DNA of 64,000 nt from contig NZ_JAKVLT010000001.1 in NCBI RefSeq assembly GCF_022484225.1, forward strand, positions 1,116,001 through 1,180,000, read 5' to 3'. Under the pieces are notes generated by a model. It was not told where the DNA came from and did no database searches. It worked only from the letters and a program-made list of their open reading frames with translations. Positions 16,188 to 24,838 of the stretch are shown one piece after another (within the stretch, counting starts at the first letter, position 1; every line of letters begins with the position of its first letter). A program made the position numbers and the translations under genes. The stretch comes from Pseudoramibacter sp. Its GTDB lineage: Bacteria; Bacillota; Clostridia; Eubacteriales; Eubacteriaceae.

Positions 16188-16234
16188 AGGGCCGCTTAGA
16201 TAAAGAAAATATTAAATAGATTGAAAGGAATATT

Positions 16235-17683
16235 ATGGGCAAGAATAAGGGCAAAAAAGTAGAGGCCATTACACCGCGGGACGTCGATTTCGCGCGTTGG
16301 TACACGGATGTGATTTCCAAGACGGAAATGGTCGATTATGCGCCGGTCAAAGGGTTTATGGTCATTCGCCCGTACGGGTATGCCATCTGGGAAAATATCC
16401 AGAAACTGTACGACGCGAAGTTCAAGGCGACGGGACATCAGAACATGTATTTCCCGCTTTTGATTCCGGAAAGCATGCTGCAGAAGGAAGCGGAACACGT
16501 GGAAGGTTTTGCGCCGGAAGTCGCCTGGGTCACCGAAGGGGGCGGCAAGAAGCTCAACGAACGTCTGGCCATCCGTCCGACGTCTGAAACCATTATCTGC
16601 TCGATGTACAGCAAGTGGCTCCATTCCTACCGCCAGCTGCCGTTTTTGTACAACCAGTGGGCCAACGTGGTGCGCTGGGAAAAGACGACCCGGCCGTTCC
16701 TGCGCACCTCTGAATTTTTGTGGCAGGAAGGCCACACCCTGCACGAAACCGCTGAAGAAGCGCAGGAAGAAACCATGCGCATGCTCGGCATTTACCGGGA
16801 AGTCGCCGAAAAGGATCTGGCGATTCCAATGGTGGTCGGCCGCAAGAGCGAAAGCGAAAAATTCGCCGGCGCATCGGCAACCTACACCATGGAAGCCCTG
16901 ATGCACGACGGCCAGGCCCTCCAGTCCGGGACCTCCCACAATCTGGGCCAGCATTTCACCAAGGCTTTCGACATCACCTACCTCGACCGGAACAACGAAC
17001 AGCAGTACCCTTACCACACATCCTGGGGCGTCTCCACACGGCTCATCGGCGGGCTGATCATGGTCCACGGGGACGACAACGGCCTGGTGCTGCCGCCGCA
17101 CATCGCGCCGATTCAGGTGGCCATCATTCCGATCGCGGCCCACAAGCCGGGTGTTTTGGACGCGGCGAAAGCCTTAAAGCAGCGTCTCGAAAAACAATTT
17201 AAAGTGGTTTTGGACGATTCTGACAACTCGCCGGGATGGAAGTTCAACCAGTGGGAAATGAAGGGCGTGCCGATCCGTCTGGAAATCGGACCGAGAGACC
17301 TCGAAAACAAACAATGCGTCCTGGCCAGACGGGACACCGGAGACAAGACGCCGGCGGCGCTGGACAATATCGAAGAAACCGTCGCCGATCTCCTCGAAGT
17401 GATTCAGCAGAACCTGTACGACCGCGCCCTGGCCGCCCGGGAAGCGAAGACCTCTGTGGCCGAAAATATGGACGAATTCAAGCAGAAGCTTCAGGAAAAT
17501 CCGGGATTCATCAAGGCCAACTGGTGCGGCGATCCGGCCTGCGAAGCCAAGATCCACGAAGAAACCGGCGCTTCCTGCCGCTGCATTCCCTTCGACGAAG
17601 AACAGGAAGTCATCGGCGACGGCAGCTGTGTGTGCTGCGGCAAGCACGCCGACAAGATGGCCTATTTTGCGCGGGCCTATTAA
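16235..17683 (+). CDS. proS: Prolyl-tRNA synthetase, short archaeal/eukaryal type (type 3)
   Basis: 482 residues, versus about 570 for the bacterial long type, and without the editing insertion between motifs 2 and 3. It charges tRNA-Pro with proline. Class II motifs: motif 1 around GFMVIRPYGYAIWENIQ (about 37), motif 2 LRTSEFLWQEGHT (about 156) and motif 3 region TSWGVSTRLIGGLIM (about 263). The C-terminal domain typical of this type has paired cysteines (CGDPACEA, CRCIP, CVCCGK) that probably bind zinc, and ends in YFARAY. GAAAGGAA precedes the ATG. Confidence 0.95.
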   Translation: MGKNKGKKVEAITPRDVDFARWYTDVISKTEMVDYAPVKGFMVIRPYGYAIWENIQKLYDAKFKATGHQNMYFPLLIPESMLQKEAEHVEGFAPEVAWVTEGGGKKLNERLAIRPTSETIICSMYSKWLHSYRQLPFLYNQWANVVRWEKTTRPFLRTSEFLWQEGHTLHETAEEAQEETMRMLGIYREVAEKDLAIPMVVGRKSESEKFAGASATYTMEALMHDGQALQSGTSHNLGQHFTKAFDITYLDRNNEQQYPYHTSWGVSTRLIGGLIMVHGDDNGLVLPPHIAPIQVAIIPIAAHKPGVLDAAKALKQRLEKQFKVVLDDSDNSPGWKFNQWEMKGVPIRLEIGPRDLENKQCVLARRDTGDKTPAALDNIEETVADLLEVIQQNLYDRALAAREAKTSVAENMDEFKQKLQENPGFIKANWCGDPACEAKIHEETGASCRCIPFDEEQEVIGDGSCVCCGKHADKMAYFARAY

Positions 17684-17710
17684 AGCCGGCTTAAAACTTA
17701 TTAAAATGGC

Positions 17711-17739
17711 TTGCAGTTGCGCGTGATATTTTATATAAT
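17711..17739 (+). promoter_or_regulatory. Promoter of tuf copy 1
   Basis: TTGCAG (17711-17716), 17-bp spacer, TATAAT (17734-17739). It lies 69 bases before the tuf ATG and gives tuf copy 1 its own transcript. Confidence 0.8.
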
Positions 17740-17807
17740 ATTATAGAACGTTTTTAAGGACGCTTATATTAATATTGATTTAAATTTGAAATAAGGAGTT
17801 TATGACA

Positions 17808-18998
17808 ATGGCAAAAGAAAAATTTGACAGATCGAAACCGCATGTAAACATCGGGACCATCGGTCACGTTGACCACGGCAAAACAACCCTGACCGCAGCC
17901 ATCACCAAGGTACTGCACGCAAGATACGGTTCTGGCGAAGAAGTTGCATTCGAAAACATCGATAAAGCACCAGAAGAAAGAGAACGTGGGATCACCATTT
18001 CAACGGCACACGTTGAATACGAAACCCCGAACCGTCACTACGCACACGTTGACTGCCCGGGCCACGCTGACTACGTCAAGAACATGATCACCGGGGCTGC
18101 CCAGATGGACGGCGCCATCCTGGTTGTTTCCGCAGCTGACGGCCCAATGCCGCAGACCCGTGAACACATCCTCCTGGCCCGCCAGGTCGGTGTTCCGTAC
18201 ATTGTCGTATTCTTAAATAAAGCCGATCAGGTCGATGACCCTGAACTGATCGAACTGGTTGAAATGGAAGTCCGCGATCTTCTGAACGAATACGACTTCC
18301 CAGGCGACGATACCCCAATCATCGTCGGTTCAGCTCTGAAAGCTCTGGAAGATCCAATGGGACCGGACGGCGACAAGATCATCGAACTGATGGAAGCTGT
18401 CGACAAATACATTCCGGAACCGAAACGCGATTTAGACAAACCGTTCCTGATGCCAGTAGAAGACGTCTTCTCCATCACCGGCCGTGGGACTGTTGCAACG
18501 GGCCGTGTTGAAAGAGGGGTTGTCCACGTTGGCGACGAAGTCGACATCGTCGGGATCAAAGAACCGCGCAAGACCACCGTTACCGGGATCGAAATGTTCC
18601 GCAAGACTCTGGACGAAGGCCGTTCAGGGGACAACATCGGGGCACTGCTCCGCGGGATTGACCGTACCCAGATCGAAAGAGGACAGGTTCTGGCCAAACC
18701 AGGCACCATCCATCCGCACACCAAGTTCACCGCTCAGGTTTACGTTCTGACCAAAGAAGAAGGCGGCCGCCACACCCCGTTCTTCGACGGCTACCGTCCG
18801 CAGTTCTACTTCAGAACAACCGACGTGACCGGCGACATCAAACTGCCGGAAGGTGTAGAAATGGTTATGCCAGGGGACCACATTGAAATGACGGTGACCC
18901 TGATCACTCCGATCGCTATCGAAGAAGGTTTGAGATTTGCTATCCGCGAAGGCGGCCACACTGTTGGTTCCGGCGCTGTTGCAAAGATCATTGAATAA
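17808..18998 (+). CDS. tuf: Elongation factor Tu, copy 1
   Basis: 396 residues. GTPase that delivers aminoacyl-tRNA to the ribosome. G-motifs [26 protein letters not shown] and SALKAL are all intact. I place the start at ATG 17808 rather than 17802: AAGGAG ends nine bases before 17808 but only three before 17802, and copy 2 begins at the equivalent codon. The gene is monocistronic, between its own promoter and terminator. The coding sequence appears identical to copy 2 at 32322-33512, while the flanks differ, which suggests ongoing gene conversion. Confidence 0.97.
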   Translation: MAKEKFDRSKPHVNIGTIGHVDHGKTTLTAAITKVLHARYGSGEEVAFENIDKAPEERERGITISTAHVEYETPNRHYAHVDCPGHADYVKNMITGAAQMDGAILVVSAADGPMPQTREHILLARQVGVPYIVVFLNKADQVDDPELIELVEMEVRDLLNEYDFPGDDTPIIVGSALKALEDPMGPDGDKIIELMEAVDKYIPEPKRDLDKPFLMPVEDVFSITGRGTVATGRVERGVVHVGDEVDIVGIKEPRKTTVTGIEMFRKTLDEGRSGDNIGALLRGIDRTQIERGQVLAKPGTIHPHTKFTAQVYVLTKEEGGRHTPFFDGYRPQFYFRTTDVTGDIKLPEGVEMVMPGDHIEMTVTLITPIAIEEGLRFAIREGGHTVGSGAVAKIIE

Positions 18999-19028
18999 TC
19001 GAGTAATCGATAAAGAAACAAACAAACA

Positions 19029-19058
19029 AAAAGCTCATGCATGGCATGAGCTTTTTTT
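19029..19058 (+). terminator. Intrinsic terminator after tuf copy 1
   Basis: GCTCATGC (19033-19040) with GCATGAGC (19044-19051), flanked by A and T runs; bidirectional, so it can also stop transcription from hipA on the minus strand. The tuf copy 2 terminator has a similar stem. Confidence 0.9.
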
Positions 19059-19086
19059 AATTGGAAAAATTTGAAAATAAAATTAT

Positions 19087-20370
19087 TTAGGCGACCAGCG
19101 CGCAGCCGCCGGTTTCGAGCATTTTTTCGGCGAGGGGCCGGGCGTTGACAAAGCCCTGGCGCACCAGAGATTCAGCGGCCTGTTCCAGCGCAGGCTTAAA
19201 GGTGCGGCACATGTCGGTAAAATGCTTTTCGGCAATTTTGAGGCCGATGCCGCACTGTCCGGCCGCTTTTTTGAAATCTTCCGGCGTAATTTCGTCTAAA
19301 GAAAGGTGATCGCCGATTTTAAAGGCCATGTTCCGGGTTGAACTGGGATAGATCGACGTGGAAATGAGGTCGTAGGCCGGAGCCAGCCGGACAGCGGTGA
19401 GGTTTTCGTCGTAGAGCAGAGAAAAGTTTTTGAGGTGGGCGTCGGTGTTGCCGATAAAGTAGTTGAACACGATGAGATCCCACAGGTGCATCTGATCCAC
19501 AATGGGATTCGCAGAGTAGCGCCGGAGCAGCTCGAACATTTTCGGCAGGTAACAGTCGTTTTCCCCTTCGTATTTGTTGGCGGCCGAAATCCCCAGGGCC
19601 TGGGCGAAATCTTCCTGGTGGAGACGCTGGGGCATGAGGGTGCCTTTGGCGGTGCGCCGGGACCGGGCGAAGCTCCGGTCGTAGCGTTTGGTGGCCAGCA
19701 GCACATCCTGATCCCGGCCTTCGCCGACATTGACGATAAAGCTGAAGGGTACGGCAATGCCCAGACGGCTCGCCGTGGTCAGGGCCAGCTGTTCGTTGGC
19801 GACGATGTTGTCCAGACGCACGTGGCTTTGTTTGACGATGTGGGTGCTGGGGGCGCTGCCCCTGGGCAGAAACCAGCGGCCCGTTTCGGGATTTAAGTAG
19901 AGTCCGACTTTGCCCGAAGCGCCGGTGAGGGAAAGATGGGCCTTGGTGACGAGTTCTGTGGAGACGCTGACCCCTTCATTGGCCAGGTTGCGGACCTGTT
20001 CGATGGAGAGGGGATCGTAGGCTGCGGTGACCGGCGGCTCATCAGGGTCCAGAATGGTGACAGCGCCGAGACATTCCCGCCCGAGCATTTTCAGCAGGGT
20101 GAAATAATCGTCGGCGTCGGCGTGAATCCAGGCCGCCACGGAGCGGCGGGTAAAGCCCTCAGGCAGCAGCCCTTCGAAGTACTGACGGGTAGCCGTCGGG
20201 GAAAAGGGTTCACTTTGAAGGGGCAGATGAATCGAGATCGGCCGGGCGTTTTCGTACGCGAGGTATTCCGGCGCGTACTGAAACTGGGGCGGCGCGGCGC
20301 CTTCTTTGGCGATGGTGCCCACGAAAACCTGCTGCCCCCGGATTTCGATCATGACGTTTAAGCGGCTCAC
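19087..20370 (-). CDS. hipA: HipA-family serine/threonine kinase toxin
   Basis: 427 residues. N-terminal subdomain about 1-130, then the kinase part: phosphate-loop-like LSLTGASGK (146-154), STHIVKQ (about 175), KRYDR (228-232), catalytic NTDAHLKNFSLLYD (308-321) and metal-binding PAYDL (331-335). HipA of E. coli phosphorylates glutamyl-tRNA synthetase and induces dormancy; the target here is unknown. Catalytic residues look intact. The start overlaps the hipB stop by 4 bases, so the pair is translationally coupled. It lies between tuf and rpoB and reads against them, an unexpected place for a toxin-antitoxin pair. Confidence 0.88.
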   Translation of the reverse strand: MSRLNVMIEIRGQQVFVGTIAKEGAAPPQFQYAPEYLAYENARPISIHLPLQSEPFSPTATRQYFEGLLPEGFTRRSVAAWIHADADDYFTLLKMLGRECLGAVTILDPDEPPVTAAYDPLSIEQVRNLANEGVSVSTELVTKAHLSLTGASGKVGLYLNPETGRWFLPRGSAPSTHIVKQSHVRLDNIVANEQLALTTASRLGIAVPFSFIVNVGEGRDQDVLLATKRYDRSFARSRRTAKGTLMPQRLHQEDFAQALGISAANKYEGENDCYLPKMFELLRRYSANPIVDQMHLWDLIVFNYFIGNTDAHLKNFSLLYDENLTAVRLAPAYDLISTSIYPSSTRNMAFKIGDHLSLDEITPEDFKKAAGQCGIGLKIAEKHFTDMCRTFKPALEQAAESLVRQGFVNARPLAEKMLETGGCALVA

Positions 20371-20588
20371 GCGTTCGTTTCCCTGGTGCTTAACATGGTG
20401 TCCAATCCGAGAAGATTGGCCAAATAAAGGGCCTTCCCCAATTCTGCTGTGGGCTTGCCGCGTTCGAGATCCGAGATGAAACTGACGCTGAAGCCGGTAA
20501 ATTCAGAGAGGAAGGCCTGGGTGTAATGCAGCTGTTTTCTGCGTTTGCGCAAAGCGGAGCCGAATTCTGCCGTATCGTTAATTTTCAT
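20367..20588 (-). CDS. hipB: HipB-like XRE-family antitoxin and repressor
   Basis: 73 residues from the ATG at 20588, which has GGGGG six bases upstream; a start four codons earlier (20600) is possible but has no ribosome binding site. Helix-turn-helix of the XRE/Cro type: RKRRKQLHYTQAFLSEFTG, then SVSFISDLERGKP. Expected to bind HipA and to repress the operon by binding the palindromes upstream. The coupling to hipA (4-base overlap) is typical of type II toxin-antitoxin modules. Confidence 0.85.
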   Translation of the reverse strand: MKINDTAEFGSALRKRRKQLHYTQAFLSEFTGFSVSFISDLERGKPTAELGKALYLANLLGLDTMLSTRETNA

Positions 20589-20625
20589 ATAAACCCCCAT
20601 TGGTTTAGAATTAATTAATTTTTAA

Positions 20626-20635
20626 GCCGAACGGC
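20626..20635. promoter_or_regulatory. Candidate HipB operator, proximal
   Basis: GCCGAACGGC, a near-perfect palindrome in the hipB 5' region, sharing the GCCGNACGGC core with the distal site. The centres are 39 bp apart, close to four helical turns. Confidence 0.55.
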
Positions 20636-20663
20636 GAAAAAGAGGGAAAGCTCTCAAAAATTT

Positions 20664-20675
20664 AGCCGTACGGCT
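20664..20675. promoter_or_regulatory. Candidate HipB operator, distal
   Basis: AGCCGTACGGCT is a perfect 12-bp palindrome about 20 bases downstream of the hip -10 box on the minus strand. Two matching sites just after a promoter are typical for XRE autorepression. Confidence 0.65.
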
Positions 20676-20695
20676 TTATTTTTAGTTTTAGCTGT

Positions 20696-20724
20696 ATTAT
20701 AAGAAAATCTTTGAGAAAAGTCAA
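20696..20724 (-). promoter_or_regulatory. Promoter of hipBA
   Basis: On the minus strand TTGACT (20724-20719), 17-bp spacer, TATAAT (20701-20696). The start near 20689 leaves about 100 bases of leader that hold both palindromes. Confidence 0.8.
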
Positions 20725-20743
20725 GAAAAGTTAAGAAAAGTCA
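20714..20743. repeat. Three tandem 10-bp repeats overlapping the hip -35 region
   Basis: AGAAAAGTCA, AGAAAAGTTA, AGAAAAGTCA in a row. The unit length equals one helical turn; the first copy overlaps the -35 box of hipBA. It may be an A-tract-like bend or a protein site, or chance in AT-rich sequence. Confidence 0.5.
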
Positions 20744-20754
20744 GGTGAAAGGGC

Positions 20755-20783
20755 TTGACATTCTTAAGACTGCGTGTTAGCAT
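20755..20783 (+). promoter_or_regulatory. Promoter of rpoBC
   Basis: TTGACA (20755-20760), 17 bp, TAGCAT (20778-20783). The start near 20790 gives a leader of about 250 bases before the rpoB ATG. The first 90 bases of the leader are almost pure A and T. Confidence 0.65.
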
Positions 20784-20896
20784 GACGAATTAGAGAAAAT
20801 TATTTTTCAAAAAATTTCAAAATTTTCAAAAAATTAATAAAAAAAATTAAAATTATTTTTTTAAAATAGCATGTAAAAAAGGCATGGATGGGCGTG

Positions 20897-20973
20897 AAAC
20901 CGCTGATCAAAGGCGGTTTGAAGGAAAACTGCATTTTCCGGATTCGTTTTTTCGACTGATCAAAGGTTGAAAA
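20897..20973 (+). promoter_or_regulatory. rpoB leader with two hairpins sharing an identical 9-base loop
   Basis: Hairpin 1: AAACCGC (20897-20903), loop TGATCAAAG (20904-20912), GCGGTTT. Hairpin 2: TTTTCGAC (20949-20956), loop TGATCAAAG (20957-20965), GTTGAAAA. The stems have different sequence while the loops are identical. Between them GGAAAA (20923-20928) pairs with TTTTCC (20934-20939). The TGATCA part of each loop is self-complementary, so the two loops could kiss. This looks like a protein- or ligand-recognised leader; no known family was recognised. Confidence 0.6.
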
Positions 20974-21040
20974 TTTCATCGATACCTTTTCTTTTTTGCT
21001 GTCTGAATGGTTTAAGTGGATTCGAAGGAGAAAAACGCTA

Positions 21041-24000
21041 ATGGTACAAATTCATCCTGTTCGATCTGGACTTCGTATCAGACAAAGTTTCTCGAAGATC
21101 AAAGAAGTGCTCGAGATGCCTAATTTGCTTGAAGTTCAGTTGGATTCCTACAAGTGGTTTTTGGAAAAAGGCCTCAAAGAAGTGTTCGATGATATGCGGG
21201 AAATCACGGACTACACAGGGAATCTCGTGCTTCAGTTTGTGGACTACGATTTAGAAGAAAAGACCAAGTATTCAATCGAAGAATGCAAGGAAAGGGATCA
21301 GACTTATTATCAGCCCCTTAAAGTCCGGGTCCGGCTCATCAACAAAGAAAAGAATGAAGTCAAGGAACAGAAAGTCTATCTGGCCGACCTGCACAAAATG
21401 ACCCCGACGGGGACGTTTATCGTCAACGGCGCGGAACGTGTCATCGTCAGTCAGCTGGTCCGTTCACCGGGCGCATACTTTACCTCGGAAATGGACAAGA
21501 AAAACCGTATTCCGCTGTATCAGTCCCAGATCATTCCGAACCGCGGCGCCTGGCTGGAATACGAATCCGACGCCAACAACCTGCTGTGGGTTAAAATCGA
21601 CCGGACCCGGAAGATTTCCCTGACCCTGATGCTGCGGGCTTTCGGCCTCGGCTCCGACCAGGAAATCCTCGACGTCTTCGGCGAAGATCCGAGACTCATC
21701 GAAACGATGAAGAAAGACGCCGCCGGCGAAGTCAACGACCGCGTCAACGGGCTCCTTGAAATCTACCGCAGACTGCGTCCGGGCGAACCGCCAACAGAAG
21801 AATCGGCACAGTCGTTGCTCACGTCCATGTTCTTCGACGACCGCCGCTACGACCTCGCCAAAGTGGGCCGCTACAAATACAATAAGAAGCTTTCCCTGGC
21901 GGCCCGCCTGATCGGACAGATCGCCTACGACGACGTCATCGACGAAGAAACCGGTGAAATCCTCGCCGAAAAAGGGGAGAAGTTCGACAAGCAGACTGCG
22001 TGGGCCATTCAAAACGCCGGCGTCAACACCGTCCGCGTCGTCATCGAACAGGACGGCGAAGAAGCGCCCTTCAACGTCATTGGCAACGGTTTTGTGGATC
22101 TTAAGAAGCAGGATCTGCCCTTTGACGTTTCGGATCTGGACATCAAAGAACTGGTCTACAAACCGGTGCTCGATGAAATCTTGGAAAGCGATTTGTCTGA
22201 CGACGAAAAACACGATGAAATCAAGAGAAGACATCGGGAATTAATTCCGAAGCATCTGCTGCATTCTGATCTTTACGCAACCGTGTCTTATTTCATGGGC
22301 TTGGAATACGGCATCGGCGAAACAGACGATATCGACCACTTGGGCAACCGCCGTCTGCGCTCTGTGGGCGAACTGCTCCAGAACCAGTTTAGAATTGGGC
22401 TGTCCAGAATGGAACGGGTGGTCAGAGAACGCATGAGCGTGCAGGACGACGAAATCCTGACGCCCCAGAGCCTCATCAACACCCGGCCGATCAACGCCGC
22501 CCTCAAGGAATTCTTCGGATCTTCCCAGCTGTCCCAGTTTATGGATCAGAACAACCCGCTGTCAGAATTAACGCATAAGCGCCGTCTGTCCGCCCTCGGG
22601 CCCGGCGGGCTGTCCAGAGAACGGGCCGGTTTTGAAGTCCGAGACGTTCACGATTCCCACTACGGCAGAATGTGCCCGATTGAAACGCCTGAAGGTCCGA
22701 ACATCGGGCTGATCGGTTCTCTGGCGACTTACGCGAGAATCAACGAATACGGCTTTATCGAATCGCCGTACCGCCGCGTGGTCAACGGCGTCGCCACCGA
22801 CGAAGTGGTGTACCTCGCCGCCGACGAAGAAGGGGAATATTCCATCGCCCAGGCCAACGAACCTTTGGATGAAAACAACCGCTTCGTCCACGAACAGGTT
22901 ACCGGCCGTGTGGGCAAGAACCGGGATTTCTCGACCATTCACCGGGAAGACGTCGACTTCATGGACGTTTCCCCGAAACAGGTTGTCTCGGTCGCTGCTG
23001 CGCTGATTCCTTTCCTCGAAAACGATGATGCGAACCGAGCCCTGATGGGCGCCAACATGCAGCGCCAGGCCGTGCCGCTTTTGAAGCCAGAAGCGCCTTT
23101 GGTCGGCACCGGAATGGAAGCCAAAGCGGCCCACGACTCCGGCAACTGCCAGATCGCAAGACGCAGCGGGACCGTCGCCTACGTGTCGGCAGACACCATC
23201 CGCATCCGTCCGGACGAAGGGGAAGGCATGGATGTCTACCACCTGCATAAATTCGAAAGAACCAACCAGGGCAACTGCATGAACCAGCGGCCTCTGGTTT
23301 ACCACAATCAGCACGTCGATGCCGGGGACATCATCTCCGACGGCATGGCCACTGAACAGGGCGAACTGGCCCTCGGCCGCAACGCCCTCATCGGTTTTAT
23401 GACCTGGGAAGGCTACAACTACGAAGATGCGGTTCTTTTAAACGAAAACCTGCTGAAAGAAGACCGCTACACGTCCATTCACATCGCCGAATTTGAATGC
23501 GAAGCCCGGGAAACCAAACTGGGACCGGAAGAAATCACCCGGGATATCCCGAACGTCGGCGAAGACGCACTGAAGAAACTCGACGAAAACGGGATCATCT
23601 ACATCGGCGCTGAAGTCAAATCCGAAGACATTCTCGTCGGCAAGGTCACGCCGAAGGGCGAAACAGACCTGTCCCCTGAAGAAAAACTGCTGCGGGCCAT
23701 TTTCGGCGAAAAAGCGCGGGAAATCCGCGACACTTCTCTGAAAGTGCCTCACGGCGAACAGGGGATTGTCGTCGACGTCAAGGTCTTCTCGAGAGCCAAC
23801 AAAGACGAAGACTTAAAACCAGGCGTCAACACCATGGTCCGGGTTTACGTCGCGACGAAGCGCAAGATCTCCGTCGGGGATAAAATGGCCGGCCGCCACG
23901 GGAACAAAGGGGTTATCTCCCGCATCCTTCCGCAGGAAGACATGCCTTTCTTACCCGACGGCACGCCGCTGGACATCTGCCTGAATCCTCTGGGGGTTCC

Positions 24001-24835
24001 GTCCCGTATGAACATCGGGCAGGTGCTCGAAGTTCATTTGGGCATGGCGCTGCGTTCCCTGGGACTGCACATCGCGACCCCGGTTTTCGACGCCGCCAAC
24101 GAAAATGACATCCGGGAACTTTTGATCGAAGCGGGCCTGCCTGAAGACGGCAAGGTTCAGCTGTACGACGGCCGGACCGGCGAACCCTTCGACGGCCGCG
24201 TTACCGTCGGGGTCATGTACTACCTGAAACTGCACCACCTGGTTGACGACAAGATGCACGCCCGCTCCACAGGGCCGTACTCCCTGGTCACCCAGCAGCC
24301 TCTCGGCGGGAAAGCCCAGTTCGGCGGCCAGCGTTTCGGGGAAATGGAAGTCTGGGCCCTCGAAGCCTACGGCGCCGCCCACACCCTCCGCGAAATTCAG
24401 ACCATCAAGTCCGATGATGTCGTGGGCCGTGTGAAAGCCTACGAAGCCATCGTCAAGGGCGAAAACATTCCGGAACCGGGGCTGCCTGAAGCCTTCAAGG
24501 TTTTGATCAAGGAACTCCAGGCCCTGGCCTTGGATGTGACGGTGAACACCAACGACGGCAAGCACCTTGACGTGCTGGATATCGATCTGGCTCAGGAAGC
24601 CTACGACAACGGGGAATTCGATCAGAAGAAGCCCCACCATCACGATCACGACAGTCAGGATGCCGAAGATGCGGACGTGATCGATGACGAACAGGCGTCA
24701 AAATCGTTATTTGACGATTTGTCAGGCGCATCCTCTGACCAGATGGCAACGGAAGACGATTATTCCGATGAAGAAATGTTTGACATTATCAACGGCAAGG
24801 ATATTGACGCGGATTTAAATGATGATGAGGAGTAA
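21041..24835 (+). CDS. rpoB: RNA polymerase beta subunit
   Basis: 1264 residues from ATG 21041 (AAGGAG ten bases upstream); the frame back to 20996 is not used because [10 protein letters not shown] is the family N-terminus. Landmarks: LDSYKWFL (about 28), the rifampicin-pocket region with [13 protein letters not shown] and [13 protein letters not shown] (about 490-530), and the catalytic-core segments [11 protein letters not shown] (about 947) and [22 protein letters not shown] (about 1087). After about residue 1170 an acidic tail of some 95 residues rich in Asp, Glu and Ser follows. It heads rpoB-rpoC with 3 bases between. The usual upstream neighbours rplJ and rplL are absent; hipBA lies there instead. 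Confidence 0.97.
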   Translation: MVQIHPVRSGLRIRQSFSKIKEVLEMPNLLEVQLDSYKWFLEKGLKEVFDDMREITDYTGNLVLQFVDYDLEEKTKYSIEECKERDQTYYQPLKVRVRLINKEKNEVKEQKVYLADLHKMTPTGTFIVNGAERVIVSQLVRSPGAYFTSEMDKKNRIPLYQSQIIPNRGAWLEYESDANNLLWVKIDRTRKISLTLMLRAFGLGSDQEILDVFGEDPRLIETMKKDAAGEVNDRVNGLLEIYRRLRPGEPPTEESAQSLLTSMFFDDRRYDLAKVGRYKYNKKLSLAARLIGQIAYDDVIDEETGEILAEKGEKFDKQTAWAIQNAGVNTVRVVIEQDGEEAPFNVIGNGFVDLKKQDLPFDVSDLDIKELVYKPVLDEILESDLSDDEKHDEIKRRHRELIPKHLLHSDLYATVSYFMGLEYGIGETDDIDHLGNRRLRSVGELLQNQFRIGLSRMERVVRERMSVQDDEILTPQSLINTRPINAALKEFFGSSQLSQFMDQNNPLSELTHKRRLSALGPGGLSRERAGFEVRDVHDSHYGRMCPIETPEGPNIGLIGSLATYARINEYGFIESPYRRVVNGVATDEVVYLAADEEGEYSIAQANEPLDENNRFVHEQVTGRVGKNRDFSTIHREDVDFMDVSPKQVVSVAAALIPFLENDDANRALMGANMQRQAVPLLKPEAPLVGTGMEAKAAHDSGNCQIARRSGTVAYVSADTIRIRPDEGEGMDVYHLHKFERTNQGNCMNQRPLVYHNQHVDAGDIISDGMATEQGELALGRNALIGFMTWEGYNYEDAVLLNENLLKEDRYTSIHIAEFECEARETKLGPEEITRDIPNVGEDALKKLDENGIIYIGAEVKSEDILVGKVTPKGETDLSPEEKLLRAIFGEKAREIRDTSLKVPHGEQGIVVDVKVFSRANKDEDLKPGVNTMVRVYVATKRKISVGDKMAGRHGNKGVISRILPQEDMPFLPDGTPLDICLNPLGVPSRMNIGQVLEVHLGMALRSLGLHIATPVFDAANENDIRELLIEAGLPEDGKVQLYDGRTGEPFDGRVTVGVMYYLKLHHLVDDKMHARSTGPYSLVTQQPLGGKAQFGGQRFGEMEVWALEAYGAAHTLREIQTIKSDDVVGRVKAYEAIVKGENIPEPGLPEAFKVLIKELQALALDVTVNTNDGKHLDVLDIDLAQEAYDNGEFDQKKPHHHDHDSQDAEDADVIDDEQASKSLFDDLSGASSDQMATEDDYSDEEMFDIINGKDIDADLNDDEE

Positions 24836-24838
24836 AAG

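Noticed and set aside
16196..17143. 315-codon open frame antisense to proS
   Set aside because: Shadow of a conserved gene, with no family features.
17802..17807. Upstream ATG for tuf copy 1
   Set aside because: It is only three bases from the AAGGAG site and is absent before tuf copy 2.
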